Positions 52,427-61,925 of a stretch of 64,000 bases of DNA are shown piece by piece (position 1 is the first letter of the stretch; each line of letters opens with the position of its first letter). Source of the stretch: Bdellovibrionales bacterium GWA2_49_15 (GTDB taxonomy: Bacteria > Bdellovibrionota > Bacteriovoracia > Bacteriovoracales > Bacteriovoracaceae); NCBI GenBank assembly GCA_001769855.1, contig MEPP01000027.1, forward strand, positions 21,072 through 85,071, read 5' to 3'. The notes beneath the pieces are model-generated. The model did no database searches, was not told where the DNA came from, and saw only the letters and a list, made by a program, of their open reading frames with translations. Position numbers and translations under genes: made by a program.

Positions 52427-53608
52427 TTATTTCATGAGCCCCGCATCCACGATAAACGCGGCACCCCAGCTAAATGGGTTTTCTGAACGATAAAAAGCTT
52501 TTTTGAAGGGAAGTGAGGTGGCAGGAGTGTAAATCTCCTGCACGGCCAAATCTCGCATTAAGATGGTATTTAATCTTGCCTCAAGCTGACGTACTTCTGC
52601 GGTGTCATGGAAAAGCTTGGCGACTTTCAAGCAAAGGCCCTGGAGCCAGGACCAGAGCATCTGATCGTGATAGTGGACCAGGCCCACCATCTTGGTGGTC
52701 CAACTTTTTTGGCCCGGCGGATAATTGGGCACTGTCGCCAGGCCGAAATTTTTCCACAGAGGGGACCGTTTTAAACGCTGGTAAAAGTGCGCCCGTTCTT
52801 CTGTGGTTCTCCAGAAATCAGCTCGAAGTAAGGCAAAGAGATTTCCATCGAGGGAAAGCTGTTCCTGTTTGGGAAGACTTCTGAATAATCCCGCTCTTTG
52901 AAGATAGAAAGTTTTCCACAGCAGGGCCTTGAGCGAGTCCAGCTCCTGCTGTGAGAGCTCAAAGTTAAACTGTCTCTTGAGTTCAAGCGACGTTTCCCAA
53001 AAGAGAAAATTGGTGAGAAAGGTTGCCGTATTTCTCGCGACGCTGTCTTGCCAGTCGGAAAATTTGGGCTGAACAATCAGACCGTTTTTTATAAATGGCC
53101 GGTAAAAATCCAACAACCCTCTGAGCTCAGGCCCGTAGACATCTTGAAAGAAACGGTCGCCCGTGGCCTTAAAGTAGAGTAGGACTCCGCGCAGTACCAG
53201 GAGGTTGGAGTCAATGGCCAAGGTGCCGTGCTCTCCTTTAAATTCCGGTTTTAACGGGTCATGGAGTTTAGGTGAAGTCCTGAGGATATTTTCCAGCAAT
53301 ACTCTGGTGACGGTAGGAATGCTGTCCAGTGATCGCGGGACGAGATTGTCAGAGCGACGTCGGGCGAGAATCAGCTTTTCCAGATGATTTTTAACCAACG
53401 GGGCATGTCCCAGTTTAAGCAGGCCTTCAATCGAGAAGCAAAAGTCCCGCGTCCAGAGGCCACCGAAATGATGGGCCCCGGCCCGCAGATAGGGTCCGGA
53501 GGAAAGGGTCACAATATTGTCTTCCAAGGATTTCTTGGCGATAAAAGAGTAGGGCGAAAGCTCAGAGGCGTGGAGGTTCAAGGAAAAGAACGAAAGAACC
53601 GTCAACAA
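52427..53608 (-). CDS. Secreted (alpha/alpha)6 glycoside hydrolase-like protein
   Basis: The N-terminal start is approximate: a signal-peptide-like stretch (LLTVLSFFSLNLHA before SEL) begins at a TTG near 53608, which avoids the tRNA lying just upstream. The frame itself extends through the tRNA but is not used there. About 393 residues follow. The motif HFGGLWTRDFCFSIEGLLKLG resembles the Trp-Thr-Arg-Asp (TRD) core of amylo-alpha-1,6-glucosidase/invertase-type (alpha/alpha)6 toroid hydrolases. Further FSDWQDS and NPFSWGAAFIVDAG also fit the family. A role in polysaccharide degradation is likely; the exact GH family is open. Confidence 0.65.
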   Translation of the reverse strand: MLTVLSFFSLNLHASELSPYSFIAKKSLEDNIVTLSSGPYLRAGAHHFGGLWTRDFCFSIEGLLKLGHAPLVKNHLEKLILARRRSDNLVPRSLDSIPTVTRVLLENILRTSPKLHDPLKPEFKGEHGTLAIDSNLLVLRGVLLYFKATGDRFFQDVYGPELRGLLDFYRPFIKNGLIVQPKFSDWQDSVARNTATFLTNFLFWETSLELKRQFNFELSQQELDSLKALLWKTFYLQRAGLFRSLPKQEQLSLDGNLFALLRADFWRTTEERAHFYQRLKRSPLWKNFGLATVPNYPPGQKSWTTKMVGLVHYHDQMLWSWLQGLCLKVAKLFHDTAEVRQLEARLNTILMRDLAVQEIYTPATSLPFKKAFYRSENPFSWGAAFIVDAGLMK

Positions 53609-53651
53609 CCAGGGAAAAATGTGATAAGTATACGAATAATGAGGAGAACAA

Positions 53652-53728
53652 TGGTGGCCTGAGGCAGAATCGAACTGCCGACCTAGAGGATATGAATCTC
53701 TCGCTCTAACCAACTGAGCTATCAGGCC
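53652..53728 (-). tRNA. tRNA with anticodon CAT (Met or lysidine-modified Ile)
   Basis: On the minus strand: acceptor GGCCTGA pairs with TCAGGCC, discriminator A, then an encoded CCA. The D-arm GCTCAGTTGGTTAGAGC, a seven-base anticodon loop TTCATAT (anticodon CAT) and T-arm GGCAGTTCGATTCTGCC are all intact. The anticodon stem has one A-C mismatch next to the loop. CAT reads Met, or Ile (AUA) after lysidine modification by TilS. tilS lies 55 bp away on the opposite strand, so Ile2 cannot be excluded. The acceptor has C4-G69 as in Ile2, but U5-A68, so the call stays open. Confidence 0.9.
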
Positions 53729-53782
53729 ATTTTGGGGTAAGATCATAAAAAGAAACTGCCGCGATACTAGATCAAGGAAATT

Positions 53783-55216
53783 ATGTTCGTCAAGCAAACC
53801 AACAACTTAGAGGCCTTAGCAGAATGGCCTTTTTCTTATCAAAAGAATGGGCCTTTTTTCCTTATGAAAATGGCAACCTACCTTTTGCAATTTATGCAAA
53901 AGCATCAGCTTTTAGGACCGGCGCAGGCGGTAAATTATTTTATTGGTGTCTCGGGTGGGGCCGATTCCATGGCCCTTCTCAGTCTTCTGTGGGCCATTCG
54001 CAGACTTAACCCTGAAATTTTTCAGTCCTTAACTGTGATTCATATCAATCATGGAACCCGAAAGGCCTGTGGGGAAGAACAGGATTTCGTGGAGCAGGTG
54101 GCGCGGCAGTTGGGGGTAGGATTTAAGGCCCATCAGTTATCTTTGGATTTAAAAGAAGGGAATTTTGAAATGCGGGCGCGCCATGAGCGCTATCGGATTT
54201 TTAGAAGTTATGTTAACGACAGCGGTAACAATCATTGGTTTTATCTGGCCCACCAGCTGGACGATTCCTTTGAGTGGTCGCTTCTCCAGAGTTTGAAAAG
54301 CTCAAATCCCGCATCAACTCTGGGAATTCCGCTGGTCAATGGGGCCTTTGCCCGTCCTCTTTTGTGTCTGTCACGACAGCAGTTATTGAAGCTGATCCGT
54401 GCCATCGGCCTTCCCTATAAGCATGATGTGAGCAATCTTGATCCGAAATTTGAACGGGGATATCTGCGCCAAAGGATTATTCCGTCAATTCAAGCGCGTT
54501 ATCCCCAGTATCTTGCCAACTACGTCTCCCGCGCCAATCAGTGGGCGCATTATTTTAAGCTTCACCGTTTGGAGCATCCTCGCCATGATTTTCAGCTGAT
54601 CGACGATGGATTGGGCGGGAAGCTGCTTTTGCTTCATGGGGTCAATAAAAATATTGAAAGGATTGAGGAAGTTTTGCGGCGAGAAATTGAACAGCTCTCA
54701 ACTCAAGGTCGAGGACGCCTGCGAAATCAGCTGGCCCGACTCTTCCAGGCCTACGGCAATCAGAAAATCGGCCCCCTGCATTTTTCAGGAGGAGTTTTGG
54801 CCTATCTCTTACCCGGCATGATTCATCTCGTAAGCAAACAAAAATTGCCGGCCTATCAGGCCATGGACCGAAGCCTGGCCCCGCTCCTTTCCAAGGGGGC
54901 ATTGTTCATGACAGCACGGCCGTCTCATTTACCTGAGACCTCTGTCTATATATTGCCCATCCCCATCCGGGTAAAATTGGGTAAGAATGGTCCTAGGGGC
55001 CATTTTGGTGTTCACCCTTTATTAGAGCAAAGTTGTTCTGTCCTGCGTGAAAAGATATGGAAGATGAGAAAGGCCAATAAAAATGATCAAGAACTTGCTC
55101 CAGGTTTGAGCACTTTGAGCTTTCTCCTCACCGAGGGGGCACAAGATGTCTTGCATTCTCAGTTGCCGACATTGTCGACAATGACTATCCTTGAATTATC
55201 CCCTGTCGAGTTTTAA
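53783..55216 (+). CDS. tilS: tRNA(Ile)-lysidine synthase
   Basis: TilS modifies C34 of tRNA-Ile2 to lysidine so that it reads AUA. The PP-loop SGGADSM (Ser at about 57) is followed by the family's HINHGTRKACGEEQDFV, RHERYRIF, LAHQLDDSFE and FARPLLCLSRQQL motifs (the last one precedes the RNA-binding part). The C-terminal half differs from E. coli TilS. A good ribosome site (AAGGAAATT) precedes the ATG at 53783. It is upstream of ftsH by 49 bp and may be co-transcribed; tilS-ftsH adjacency is common in bacteria. A CAT-anticodon tRNA is encoded next to it. Confidence 0.93.
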   Translation: MFVKQTNNLEALAEWPFSYQKNGPFFLMKMATYLLQFMQKHQLLGPAQAVNYFIGVSGGADSMALLSLLWAIRRLNPEIFQSLTVIHINHGTRKACGEEQDFVEQVARQLGVGFKAHQLSLDLKEGNFEMRARHERYRIFRSYVNDSGNNHWFYLAHQLDDSFEWSLLQSLKSSNPASTLGIPLVNGAFARPLLCLSRQQLLKLIRAIGLPYKHDVSNLDPKFERGYLRQRIIPSIQARYPQYLANYVSRANQWAHYFKLHRLEHPRHDFQLIDDGLGGKLLLLHGVNKNIERIEEVLRREIEQLSTQGRGRLRNQLARLFQAYGNQKIGPLHFSGGVLAYLLPGMIHLVSKQKLPAYQAMDRSLAPLLSKGALFMTARPSHLPETSVYILPIPIRVKLGKNGPRGHFGVHPLLEQSCSVLREKIWKMRKANKNDQELAPGLSTLSFLLTEGAQDVLHSQLPTLSTMTILELSPVEF

Positions 55217-55265
55217 AATTAAACAATCCGCCATGTCGGATAAGAAACTATTTTGAAAGGAAATT

Positions 55266-57188
55266 ATGAGGCCTCAACAACGTACAATGATTCTTTGGAT
55301 CGTCATCATACTCATGCTGGCCGTGGTGGCCCGTGTAGTGAACAAGGGAAAAACCCAAAGTCGCACGCTCACCTATAGCAACTTCGTGCGCCATGTAGAG
55401 GCCGACCGGGTGGCCGAGATTACCTTCAAAGGTAAAAATCAAATGGCCGGACGTTTTAAGGATACCTACGATAACGGGCGATCCTTTCAGCTGACCGGCA
55501 ATACCGGTGATTCAACCATTAAATTATTGCGCGACCACGGCATTATTGAGAATTACGAGGAAGAGGAAAAGGCCGATTTACTCACCACCATTTTAGTAAA
55601 CTGGGGGCCGTTTCTCCTCTTGCTGGTCATTTTTTATTTCTTTCTGCGACAGCTTCAGGTGGGAGGAGGTAAGGCCATGAGCTTTGGGAAAAGCAAGGCC
55701 CGGATGCTCAATCCCAGCGATAAGAAAATTGTCTTTGCCGATGTGGCCGGAGTGGAGGAGGCCAAAGAGGAACTGCGCGAGGTGGTGGATTTCCTAAAGG
55801 ATCCTAAAAAATATACCGCTCTCGGTGGCAAGATTCCCAAGGGAGTGATCCTGGTGGGACCACCCGGAACCGGCAAAACCCTGTTGGCGCGAGCTGTGGC
55901 GGGGGAAGCCGATGTTCCTTTCTTTTCAATCTCCGGTTCTGATTTTGTGGAAATGTTTGTCGGTGTGGGTGCCTCAAGAGTGCGCGATCTCTTTGAACAG
56001 GGCAAGAAACATGCACCCTGCATTGTCTTCATTGACGAAATTGATGCCGTCGGACGCCATCGCGGTGCCGGTCTGGGCGGTGGACACGATGAGCGCGAAC
56101 AAACCTTGAACCAACTGCTGGTTGAGATGGATGGCTTTGAATCCAATGAAGGCGTCATTCTGATCGCCGCCACCAATAGGATCGACGTTCTCGATCCGGC
56201 GCTCTTACGACCAGGACGCTTTGATCGTCGCGTGACGGTGAGCCGTCCCGATGTTCGCGGGCGTCTGGAAATTCTCAAAGTGCATACCCGTAAAACCCCC
56301 ATGGGAGTGGCGGTCGATCTGGAGGTCATTGCCAAAGGGACGCCGGGCTTTACCGGTGCCGATCTGGCCAATTTGGTCAATGAGGCGGCGCTTGGGGCCG
56401 CTCGACATAATAAAAAGAAACTGGAGCTGGAAGACTTTGAGATGGCGAAAGATAAAGTGCTCATGGGGCCGGAGCGCAAATCCATGGTGATCAGCGATCG
56501 TGAAAAGCGGGTCACCGCCTATCATGAGGCCGGTCATACCTTGGTGGGAATCAATCTTCCCCATACTGACCCGATCCATAAGGTGAGTATCATTCCGCGA
56601 GGGCATGCTTTGGGTGTTACCCAAACCCTTCCCACAGAGGAGATGCTCAACTTAACCCGCGACAAGGCCCATAACTACCTGGCCTTTTTGATGGGAGGTC
56701 GCTGTGCCGAGGAGCTGGTTTTTCACGAGATGACCAACGGAGCTTCCAATGATATTGAGCGCGCCACCGGCCTTGCCACGGCCATGGTCTGTCAATGGGG
56801 CATGAGTGATAAGTTGGGGCCGATCAACTTTAAAAAGTCTGGCATCACACCCTTTGGCTACAATGAAAGTGCCACCGATTATTCCGAGCGGACGGCCGTT
56901 TTGATTGATGAGGAAGTCTCGCGGCTGGTGCGTGAAAATCATGATCAGGCCATGAGGATTTTACAGGATAAACGCGAGATCCTGGATCGCGTGGCGAATG
57001 CCTTGATCTTGTGGGAGACGTTGGACCTGGAGCAAGTCAAAAATCTTATCAGTGGAAAAGATATTGGTGTTCCGATCAAAGCCGAACCGATTCCACCGAC
57101 TGACGGCGGTAAAGCGCCTGAAGGCACCGCCACTCCTGCGGTCGCCGGACCGGGAAATGTCGGGCCTAAGACTCCGGTGATGGCCTAG
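55266..57188 (+). CDS. ftsH: ATP-dependent zinc metalloprotease FtsH
   Basis: The 640-residue protein has two N-terminal transmembrane helices (about 8-25 and 108-128) around a short periplasmic domain. The AAA module follows, with Walker A GPPGTGKT (about 198-205), Walker [13 protein letters not shown], and second-region [20 protein letters not shown]. The zinc-binding protease site is HEAGH (420-424), with the third ligand Asp in the later [11 protein letters not shown]. It degrades misfolded membrane proteins and short-lived regulators. It precedes folP by 5 bp. Confidence 0.98.
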   Translation: MRPQQRTMILWIVIILMLAVVARVVNKGKTQSRTLTYSNFVRHVEADRVAEITFKGKNQMAGRFKDTYDNGRSFQLTGNTGDSTIKLLRDHGIIENYEEEEKADLLTTILVNWGPFLLLLVIFYFFLRQLQVGGGKAMSFGKSKARMLNPSDKKIVFADVAGVEEAKEELREVVDFLKDPKKYTALGGKIPKGVILVGPPGTGKTLLARAVAGEADVPFFSISGSDFVEMFVGVGASRVRDLFEQGKKHAPCIVFIDEIDAVGRHRGAGLGGGHDEREQTLNQLLVEMDGFESNEGVILIAATNRIDVLDPALLRPGRFDRRVTVSRPDVRGRLEILKVHTRKTPMGVAVDLEVIAKGTPGFTGADLANLVNEAALGAARHNKKKLELEDFEMAKDKVLMGPERKSMVISDREKRVTAYHEAGHTLVGINLPHTDPIHKVSIIPRGHALGVTQTLPTEEMLNLTRDKAHNYLAFLMGGRCAEELVFHEMTNGASNDIERATGLATAMVCQWGMSDKLGPINFKKSGITPFGYNESATDYSERTAVLIDEEVSRLVRENHDQAMRILQDKREILDRVANALILWETLDLEQVKNLISGKDIGVPIKAEPIPPTDGGKAPEGTATPAVAGPGNVGPKTPVMA

Positions 57189-57193
57189 GCGCT

Positions 57194-58066
57194 GTGAGTG
57201 CTCAGGCGCTCATTATTCTCAATCTCTCTGACGAATCTTTTTCCGATGGCGGCGAGCTGTCGTCGGGAAGTCTTTTTGTCCGGAGGTTACAAGCTTTAAA
57301 AAAGCTCGGTCACTCTTCTTTCGATGTGGGTGCCCAAAGTACCGCTCCTAAACGGACGCGACTCATTGATGGGGACGAGGAATGTCGACGTTTTCTCACC
57401 ATTTTTGAGGAGGCCTTGCACCTTGATAAAGATTTATGGTCGGGCATTCGTTTTTTGAGTCTCGATACCTTTCGACCAGCGACGTTCGTGAAGATATTTC
57501 AATGGCTGCGGGCCAAGGGTTACCACGGCGCTCTTGCTTTTAACGATGTAAGCGGATGTTATCGGGAAGGCATTGTGGAAACGGTCAAGCTTTTGAGCGC
57601 GCCATTTTTCTATGTCCTCTGCCATAATCGGGTGCCCTCCCGCGAGGAAACGCCTTTGCATATGAATTATCTCAGGGGCGGTCGGCCGGGAGATATTCTC
57701 GCTGAGGTTCAAAATTACTTTACCGAGGGGGCGAAGTTTTTGGAAGACTCTATCCCTCGGGCCCAGCTCATCTTTGATCCCTGCCTGGGCTTTGCCAAAA
57801 GCTACGAGGAGAATTGGCAGCTCATGCAGAATGTGGCGCATTTGCAGTGCCCATCTGCGCTTCTGATCGGCATTTCCCGCAAATCATTTTTACGCCAGAA
57901 GGTGCGCGAGATGATTCCGGGCCTTTCAGAGAGTGAGGCCATGAACTTATCAGAGTTCTATCACTATGAGTTTCTCAAGAGATGGCGGAGTGAACGGCAA
58001 GATAATTTGTGGTTGAGAGTTCATGATCCGCATCTTGCCCTCCTGGCCTTGGGGGAATCGCCTTGA
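57194..58066 (+). CDS. folP: Dihydropteroate synthase
   Basis: FolP condenses p-aminobenzoate with dihydropterin pyrophosphate in folate synthesis. Motifs are recognisable with some divergence: LNLSDESFSDGG (family LNVTPDSFSDGG), SFDVGAQSTAP (DIGGESTRPG), FLSLDTFRP, AFNDVSGCY, LIFDPCLGFAKS and LIGISRKSFL. Residues in the substrate loops differ, so activity should be confirmed. The GTG start at 57194 is 6 bp after ftsH, and ftsH-folP is a frequent order. Confidence 0.9.
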   Translation: MSAQALIILNLSDESFSDGGELSSGSLFVRRLQALKKLGHSSFDVGAQSTAPKRTRLIDGDEECRRFLTIFEEALHLDKDLWSGIRFLSLDTFRPATFVKIFQWLRAKGYHGALAFNDVSGCYREGIVETVKLLSAPFFYVLCHNRVPSREETPLHMNYLRGGRPGDILAEVQNYFTEGAKFLEDSIPRAQLIFDPCLGFAKSYEENWQLMQNVAHLQCPSALLIGISRKSFLRQKVREMIPGLSESEAMNLSEFYHYEFLKRWRSERQDNLWLRVHDPHLALLALGESP

Positions 58067-59064
58067 AACGATCACTGGCCTTGTTTTTTGTCTGCATCGT
58101 GCTCTCACTTCTTGGCTCATACTATGCCGTGGTCAAGTCAGGTTTTAAATTGGCTGACTTGGAATTGTTAAAACAGATCGGCCCCCGCCATATTATGATG
58201 ATCCTGATCTTTGGGGTAGGGATCTATGTCTCGGATTCTTTTCGTTACATGATTCTGGGGCATTTTTTAAATCAGAAGCTAAATTTTTTTAAGGCGTTGG
58301 AACTTTCCGCCGTGAATTTCTATTTTTCCTGGATCTCACCCTGGTCCTTTCTGGGGCCGGCAAGTGTCATGCTGATGCTCAAGAGGGAAGGGGTCCCGGT
58401 GGAAAATAGTGTTTTGATTTCTTTTGGAAAATCTATCGTGGGGGCCTTTCTGCTTTTTTCCACCAGCTTCCTCGTCCTGATTATCTTTCCCGGCAACTTA
58501 TGGGGAAATCAGCTCGTCATGGCGCCTCTTCTCTCGGTCTTAGGCTTTTATGTGGTGTTTCTTTCCCTGGCCATCTCCTTGTCCTATTTCGAGGCGATCC
58601 ATTTGAAGATGATAAGTTTGAAGATCAATCTGCCTCACGTTCCAAACTTCCTCAATAAAGTATTGACCCTCGTCCTGCAATCCTTGGGAAATACCGCCAA
58701 AAAAACTCGCTCCCTCTATCGCATCGGTATCCCAGGCCTGGTGACCTATCTGTTTTTTAACGCTCTTTATTTCTTAATTTTCGTGGGACTGCTGATCTAC
58801 TTATTGAGTGACTTAGGAGGCGTGCCCGCAGTCAAATCATTTGCCTCCGCCCTGCTCCATACCACCTTGGCCTACATTTCTCCCTCGCCCAACGGTGCCG
58901 GAATTGCCGAGGCCCTCATTCATATTTTTTTTGGAGGACTTCTGCCTTTGAAGTCGGCCCTCGTTTGCGTGCTTCTCTATCGCGTTTCAACCTTCTACAT
59001 GCAAATGTTGGTGGGGCTTTTTTATACTATTTTTGTGCTCAAAGATTACTTCACGAAGGATTAG
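58063..59064 (+). CDS. Flippase-like membrane protein (LPG synthase TM/UPF0104 family)
   Basis: The 333-residue protein has about eight transmembrane helices spread over its length. The family signature near the C-terminus, SPSPNGAGIAEALIHIFFGG, matches the conserved P-G-G-EA region of the UPF0104/AglD-like/LPG-synthase transmembrane family, and SWISPWSFLGPASVMLML is a second conserved region. Members are thought to move lipids or lipid-linked sugars across the membrane. The TTG start overlaps the folP stop. It is convergent with the radical SAM gene (overlap 14 bp). Confidence 0.75.
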   Translation: MKRSLALFFVCIVLSLLGSYYAVVKSGFKLADLELLKQIGPRHIMMILIFGVGIYVSDSFRYMILGHFLNQKLNFFKALELSAVNFYFSWISPWSFLGPASVMLMLKREGVPVENSVLISFGKSIVGAFLLFSTSFLVLIIFPGNLWGNQLVMAPLLSVLGFYVVFLSLAISLSYFEAIHLKMISLKINLPHVPNFLNKVLTLVLQSLGNTAKKTRSLYRIGIPGLVTYLFFNALYFLIFVGLLIYLLSDLGGVPAVKSFASALLHTTLAYISPSPNGAGIAEALIHIFFGGLLPLKSALVCVLLYRVSTFYMQMLVGLFYTIFVLKDYFTKD

Positions 59065-60358
59065 GAAAAAAATGACCGCCCAGCTTCTTGGTAACAGGAT
59101 AGGAAACGTAGGGCCCGCAGCAGCGGTTGCAGATCGGTAGAAGTTCCTTTTCAACTTTCTTCCGTAGCTGGGTTGAGGCGGCTCCGTAGTATAAATCGCG
59201 AAAATCATTCTCGAGCACATTGCCGGGTAAAATATCGGGGTGGCCGGGGCAGTAGAGGAGGTTTCCCAGCGAGTCAATGCGGGCCCAGTAGGAAGGCATG
59301 AGGCAGCCTTTGATGCCGAACGTTTCGTTATAGTTTTGATAATAGAGCAGAGCATCCGATTCTTTCAATCCCTTGGGAATCATATTGATGTAGGGGGGAA
59401 GGAGTCGAAAGGTATTAATTTTTTGGTACAGTTTTTTTATCACCGGGCCGATATTTTCAAACTTATTATCGGTCACCCAGCCGGTCCAGGCACCCGTCGG
59501 TTTGACCTTGAATTCCTTGATCAGAACCTGATCATACTCTTCGCCCTTGCCGGGGGATATGTACCAGCGAAAATTATAGTTGATGAGGAAGGCGCCCAAT
59601 CTGCGTGCGATAACTTCCACATCATCCAGGGCCTGGGGGTTGTGCTCACATAGGCAATAGTTAATCATGATTTTTGGAAGGCCGGTGCCGGCCTTGGCGC
59701 AGGCCTGGCGTAAAAGGTCGACCTGCTCGATAATTTTTTTGGTGGCGCCTTGGCCGCGAATTTTATCGTTGGTATCCTCACCGCCGTCAACGGAAATGTA
59801 ATAGGCAGCATGGCGATTGATTTTTGCCAAACGATCCACTGAATTTTTTAACAGTGTGCCGTTGGTGGTAAAAAGCACGTCAACTTTTGTTTCATCGATC
59901 CAATCGAGAAGGGTGGAGATGTGCTTGTAGGCAAAGGGTTCGCCACCGTGGACGCTTAAGGTGAAGTCGGGATTGAGGGTTTTAAAATGATTGAGAAATT
60001 GCACCAGCTTGGTTCCATCGAGATGGGAGGCCTCTTTTTTACCTGTTAAAAAATAGCCCTTTTCACCCCATTGATTGCACATGGGACAGCGCAAGTTACA
60101 GTGTTCAGTGGCGGTGAGCTGGACCACCGCGGGCAGAGGCGGTTTTTCCTGCCGGCCTGCCAAGTATTGTTTGTATTCTCCAACCCAACGCTTGGCGCGG
60201 GTGTTGACCCTGCTGTTGTAGCGGAAAAATTGCCATAAATAGCGAACACGATCAAATAAACGACGCATGATCAAGGCTTTAACGTATGTGGCCCAATTAG
60301 GCAGGCCGGTATGTAAAAATGTTTCTAGATAATGACCCGTTCCATGGACCTTAGACAT
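59051..60358 (-). CDS. Radical SAM enzyme with SPASM-like C-terminus
   Basis: The radical SAM cluster motif CNLRCPMC has Cys at 87, 91 and 94 (CX3CX2C), and HGGEPFAYKH fits the SAM contacts. The C-terminus has further Cys residues (GCLMPSYW, LLYCPGHPD, CNRCCGPY) that resemble an auxiliary-cluster SPASM/twitch domain. Such proteins modify peptides or build cofactors. The substrate is unknown. A 70-residue basic N-terminal helix precedes the core. The start codon lies inside the HD-GYP gene (34 bp overlap), so the two are translated in tandem and may share a pathway. Confidence 0.85.
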   Translation of the reverse strand: MSKVHGTGHYLETFLHTGLPNWATYVKALIMRRLFDRVRYLWQFFRYNSRVNTRAKRWVGEYKQYLAGRQEKPPLPAVVQLTATEHCNLRCPMCNQWGEKGYFLTGKKEASHLDGTKLVQFLNHFKTLNPDFTLSVHGGEPFAYKHISTLLDWIDETKVDVLFTTNGTLLKNSVDRLAKINRHAAYYISVDGGEDTNDKIRGQGATKKIIEQVDLLRQACAKAGTGLPKIMINYCLCEHNPQALDDVEVIARRLGAFLINYNFRWYISPGKGEEYDQVLIKEFKVKPTGAWTGWVTDNKFENIGPVIKKLYQKINTFRLLPPYINMIPKGLKESDALLYYQNYNETFGIKGCLMPSYWARIDSLGNLLYCPGHPDILPGNVLENDFRDLYYGAASTQLRKKVEKELLPICNRCCGPYVSYPVTKKLGGHFFPNPS

Positions 60359-61305
60359 TTGCCCAGAATTTTTGGGTCAAACATCTTGCCCTGGTCACTT
60401 TCCAGCACCCGAAAGGCCTTAATCTGGCGGCCTTTGATTTCCCCTTGCGAGGCCATCACAAGATTGTCGAAGACGTTGGCAATGGAAATAATTTTGGTCA
60501 GATCGTAAATTTTGCTGCCTTTGATCCCCTTAGGATAACCCGTTCCATCCTGGCGTTCATGATGTTCGCCCACAATTCGCAAAACCTCTTCAGAAAAACC
60601 GCTATCCAGCAGCAGTGAGGTTTTGCCTAACTCGGGATGCTTGCGAATGGCCGTCTGATATTTTTTGGAAGTTTGAGGTTCTTCTAAAACTTTCGGGTCA
60701 ATTTTGGTTTTCCCGAAATCATGCAGGAGTCCGCCGAGATAGATGTTCTCCAAAATAAGCTGCTGGGAGTATCCGGTATTGAGCGCCAGAAAAACAGACA
60801 GGTTGGCAACGTTGGTTGAATGATCCGCCACATGCTGGGAGTAGCTTAAAAGTTTGGCGGTAAACTTATCGGCGTTGTGCTTCTCTTTGATGGTTTGAAT
60901 AAAGTTGCGAGTTTTGGTCAGGACCTCTTTGACACTTTCCTCGGTCACTTCTTTCGAGACAAAACTTAAGTACTCGTCCCGCACCTCCAGATGCTGTTCG
61001 ACTACCCCGACGTTCTCTTGACCGACTCCCGTAATGAGCTCTTCCTTCACCTGTCCGGAAAGCCGATCGGACCACGATTTATAGGCGGGAGCATCTTGCT
61101 TGGTCACGAAGACATATTGCACTTTTTGTAGCACGAAAAGCTCAAATTTCTGTTGAGAGATATTGTCGTCTTTTGTCTTATACTTAACAAAATGACCGTT
61201 GAGGAATAAGTACAAGTCCCCTGGTAGAGATTGTTCTGGAAAGACCTTTAAAATCGGATAGGAAACATACTCGAATTCATTTTTTTTGCCGGGACCTTTT
61301 TCCAA
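60325..61305 (-). CDS. HD-GYP cyclic-di-GMP phosphodiesterase
   Basis: The HD motif GGLLHDFGKTKID (His195, Asp196) and the GYP extension GEHHERQDGTGYPKG (about 247-260) are intact, so c-di-GMP hydrolysis to GMP is expected. Other conserved bits are YSQHVADHSTNVA (metal-binding His), KHPELGK and ISIANVFDNL. The N-terminal 110 residues have no recognised domain. No membrane segment is visible; the protein is cytoplasmic. It is translated with the radical SAM enzyme. Confidence 0.92.
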   Translation of the reverse strand: MEKGPGKKNEFEYVSYPILKVFPEQSLPGDLYLFLNGHFVKYKTKDDNISQQKFELFVLQKVQYVFVTKQDAPAYKSWSDRLSGQVKEELITGVGQENVGVVEQHLEVRDEYLSFVSKEVTEESVKEVLTKTRNFIQTIKEKHNADKFTAKLLSYSQHVADHSTNVANLSVFLALNTGYSQQLILENIYLGGLLHDFGKTKIDPKVLEEPQTSKKYQTAIRKHPELGKTSLLLDSGFSEEVLRIVGEHHERQDGTGYPKGIKGSKIYDLTKIISIANVFDNLVMASQGEIKGRQIKAFRVLESDQGKMFDPKILGKCLRSMERVII

Positions 61306-61422
61306 AATGATCTTCCCCTATAGTACTGCTGAGATTAATTTTATTATAAAGCAAAGAGTAATAATTTCAACCGCGTACTTAACGCATGGCCATTTAAAAA
61401 CTCCCAAGGCATTCTATAGGGG

Positions 61423-61881
61423 ATGATAAATTTAAAATCTTTTATCTTTGCCATCTTTTTGCTCTTTTCCACGCTGGCCCAGGCTGCGGGACTTGAAGCT
61501 ATTTTAAACGGACCCGTGTCGGTGAAAATTTTGTCCGGTCTGATTCTTTTGTTTGTTGTCATCAGTTTTGTACTTATCAGGCGCCTGGCCTTTAAACCCA
61601 GTGATCTCTGGAAGTCCCGCAAGAAGCTGGACATCTATCAACACCATATTGAGCAGATCGATAGTGTACTGGCGCGCGCCTTGGAACTGGGAAAGATGAA
61701 AAAAAGCGGTGATGCTCATTGGATTGAGAAAAAGACTGAGATTGAGGCCGAGATCAAAGAGCTACTCAAACAGTCACCCCTGGGCAAGCTCCCCCAAGAC
61801 ATCAAGAATACATCAAAGCTTGATATCCGAGCAAAGCTATCAGATAGTAAACTTTCTGGAAAACAGTCCACCAAGCAATAG
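61423..61881 (+). CDS. Small membrane protein of unknown function
   Basis: The 152-residue product starts with a signal-like hydrophobic stretch (LKSFIFAIFLLFSTLAQAA) and then a transmembrane helix (about 34-50, ILSGLILLFVVISFVLI). A charged, mostly helical C-terminal domain of 100 residues follows (HHIEQIDSVLARALELG, KKTEIEAEIKELLKQ). The family is not recognised. It is divergent from the HD-GYP gene and 44 bp before the mannanase-like gene. Confidence 0.65.
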   Translation: MINLKSFIFAIFLLFSTLAQAAGLEAILNGPVSVKILSGLILLFVVISFVLIRRLAFKPSDLWKSRKKLDIYQHHIEQIDSVLARALELGKMKKSGDAHWIEKKTEIEAEIKELLKQSPLGKLPQDIKNTSKLDIRAKLSDSKLSGKQSTKQ

Positions 61882-61925
61882 TGTTCTAATTTGATTTTAA
61901 TTCCCCATTGACCGAATAGATTCAC

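Noticed and set aside
53609-53797. N-terminal extension of the glucosidase-like frame
   Set aside because: It runs through a complete tRNA gene; the signal peptide begins after it.
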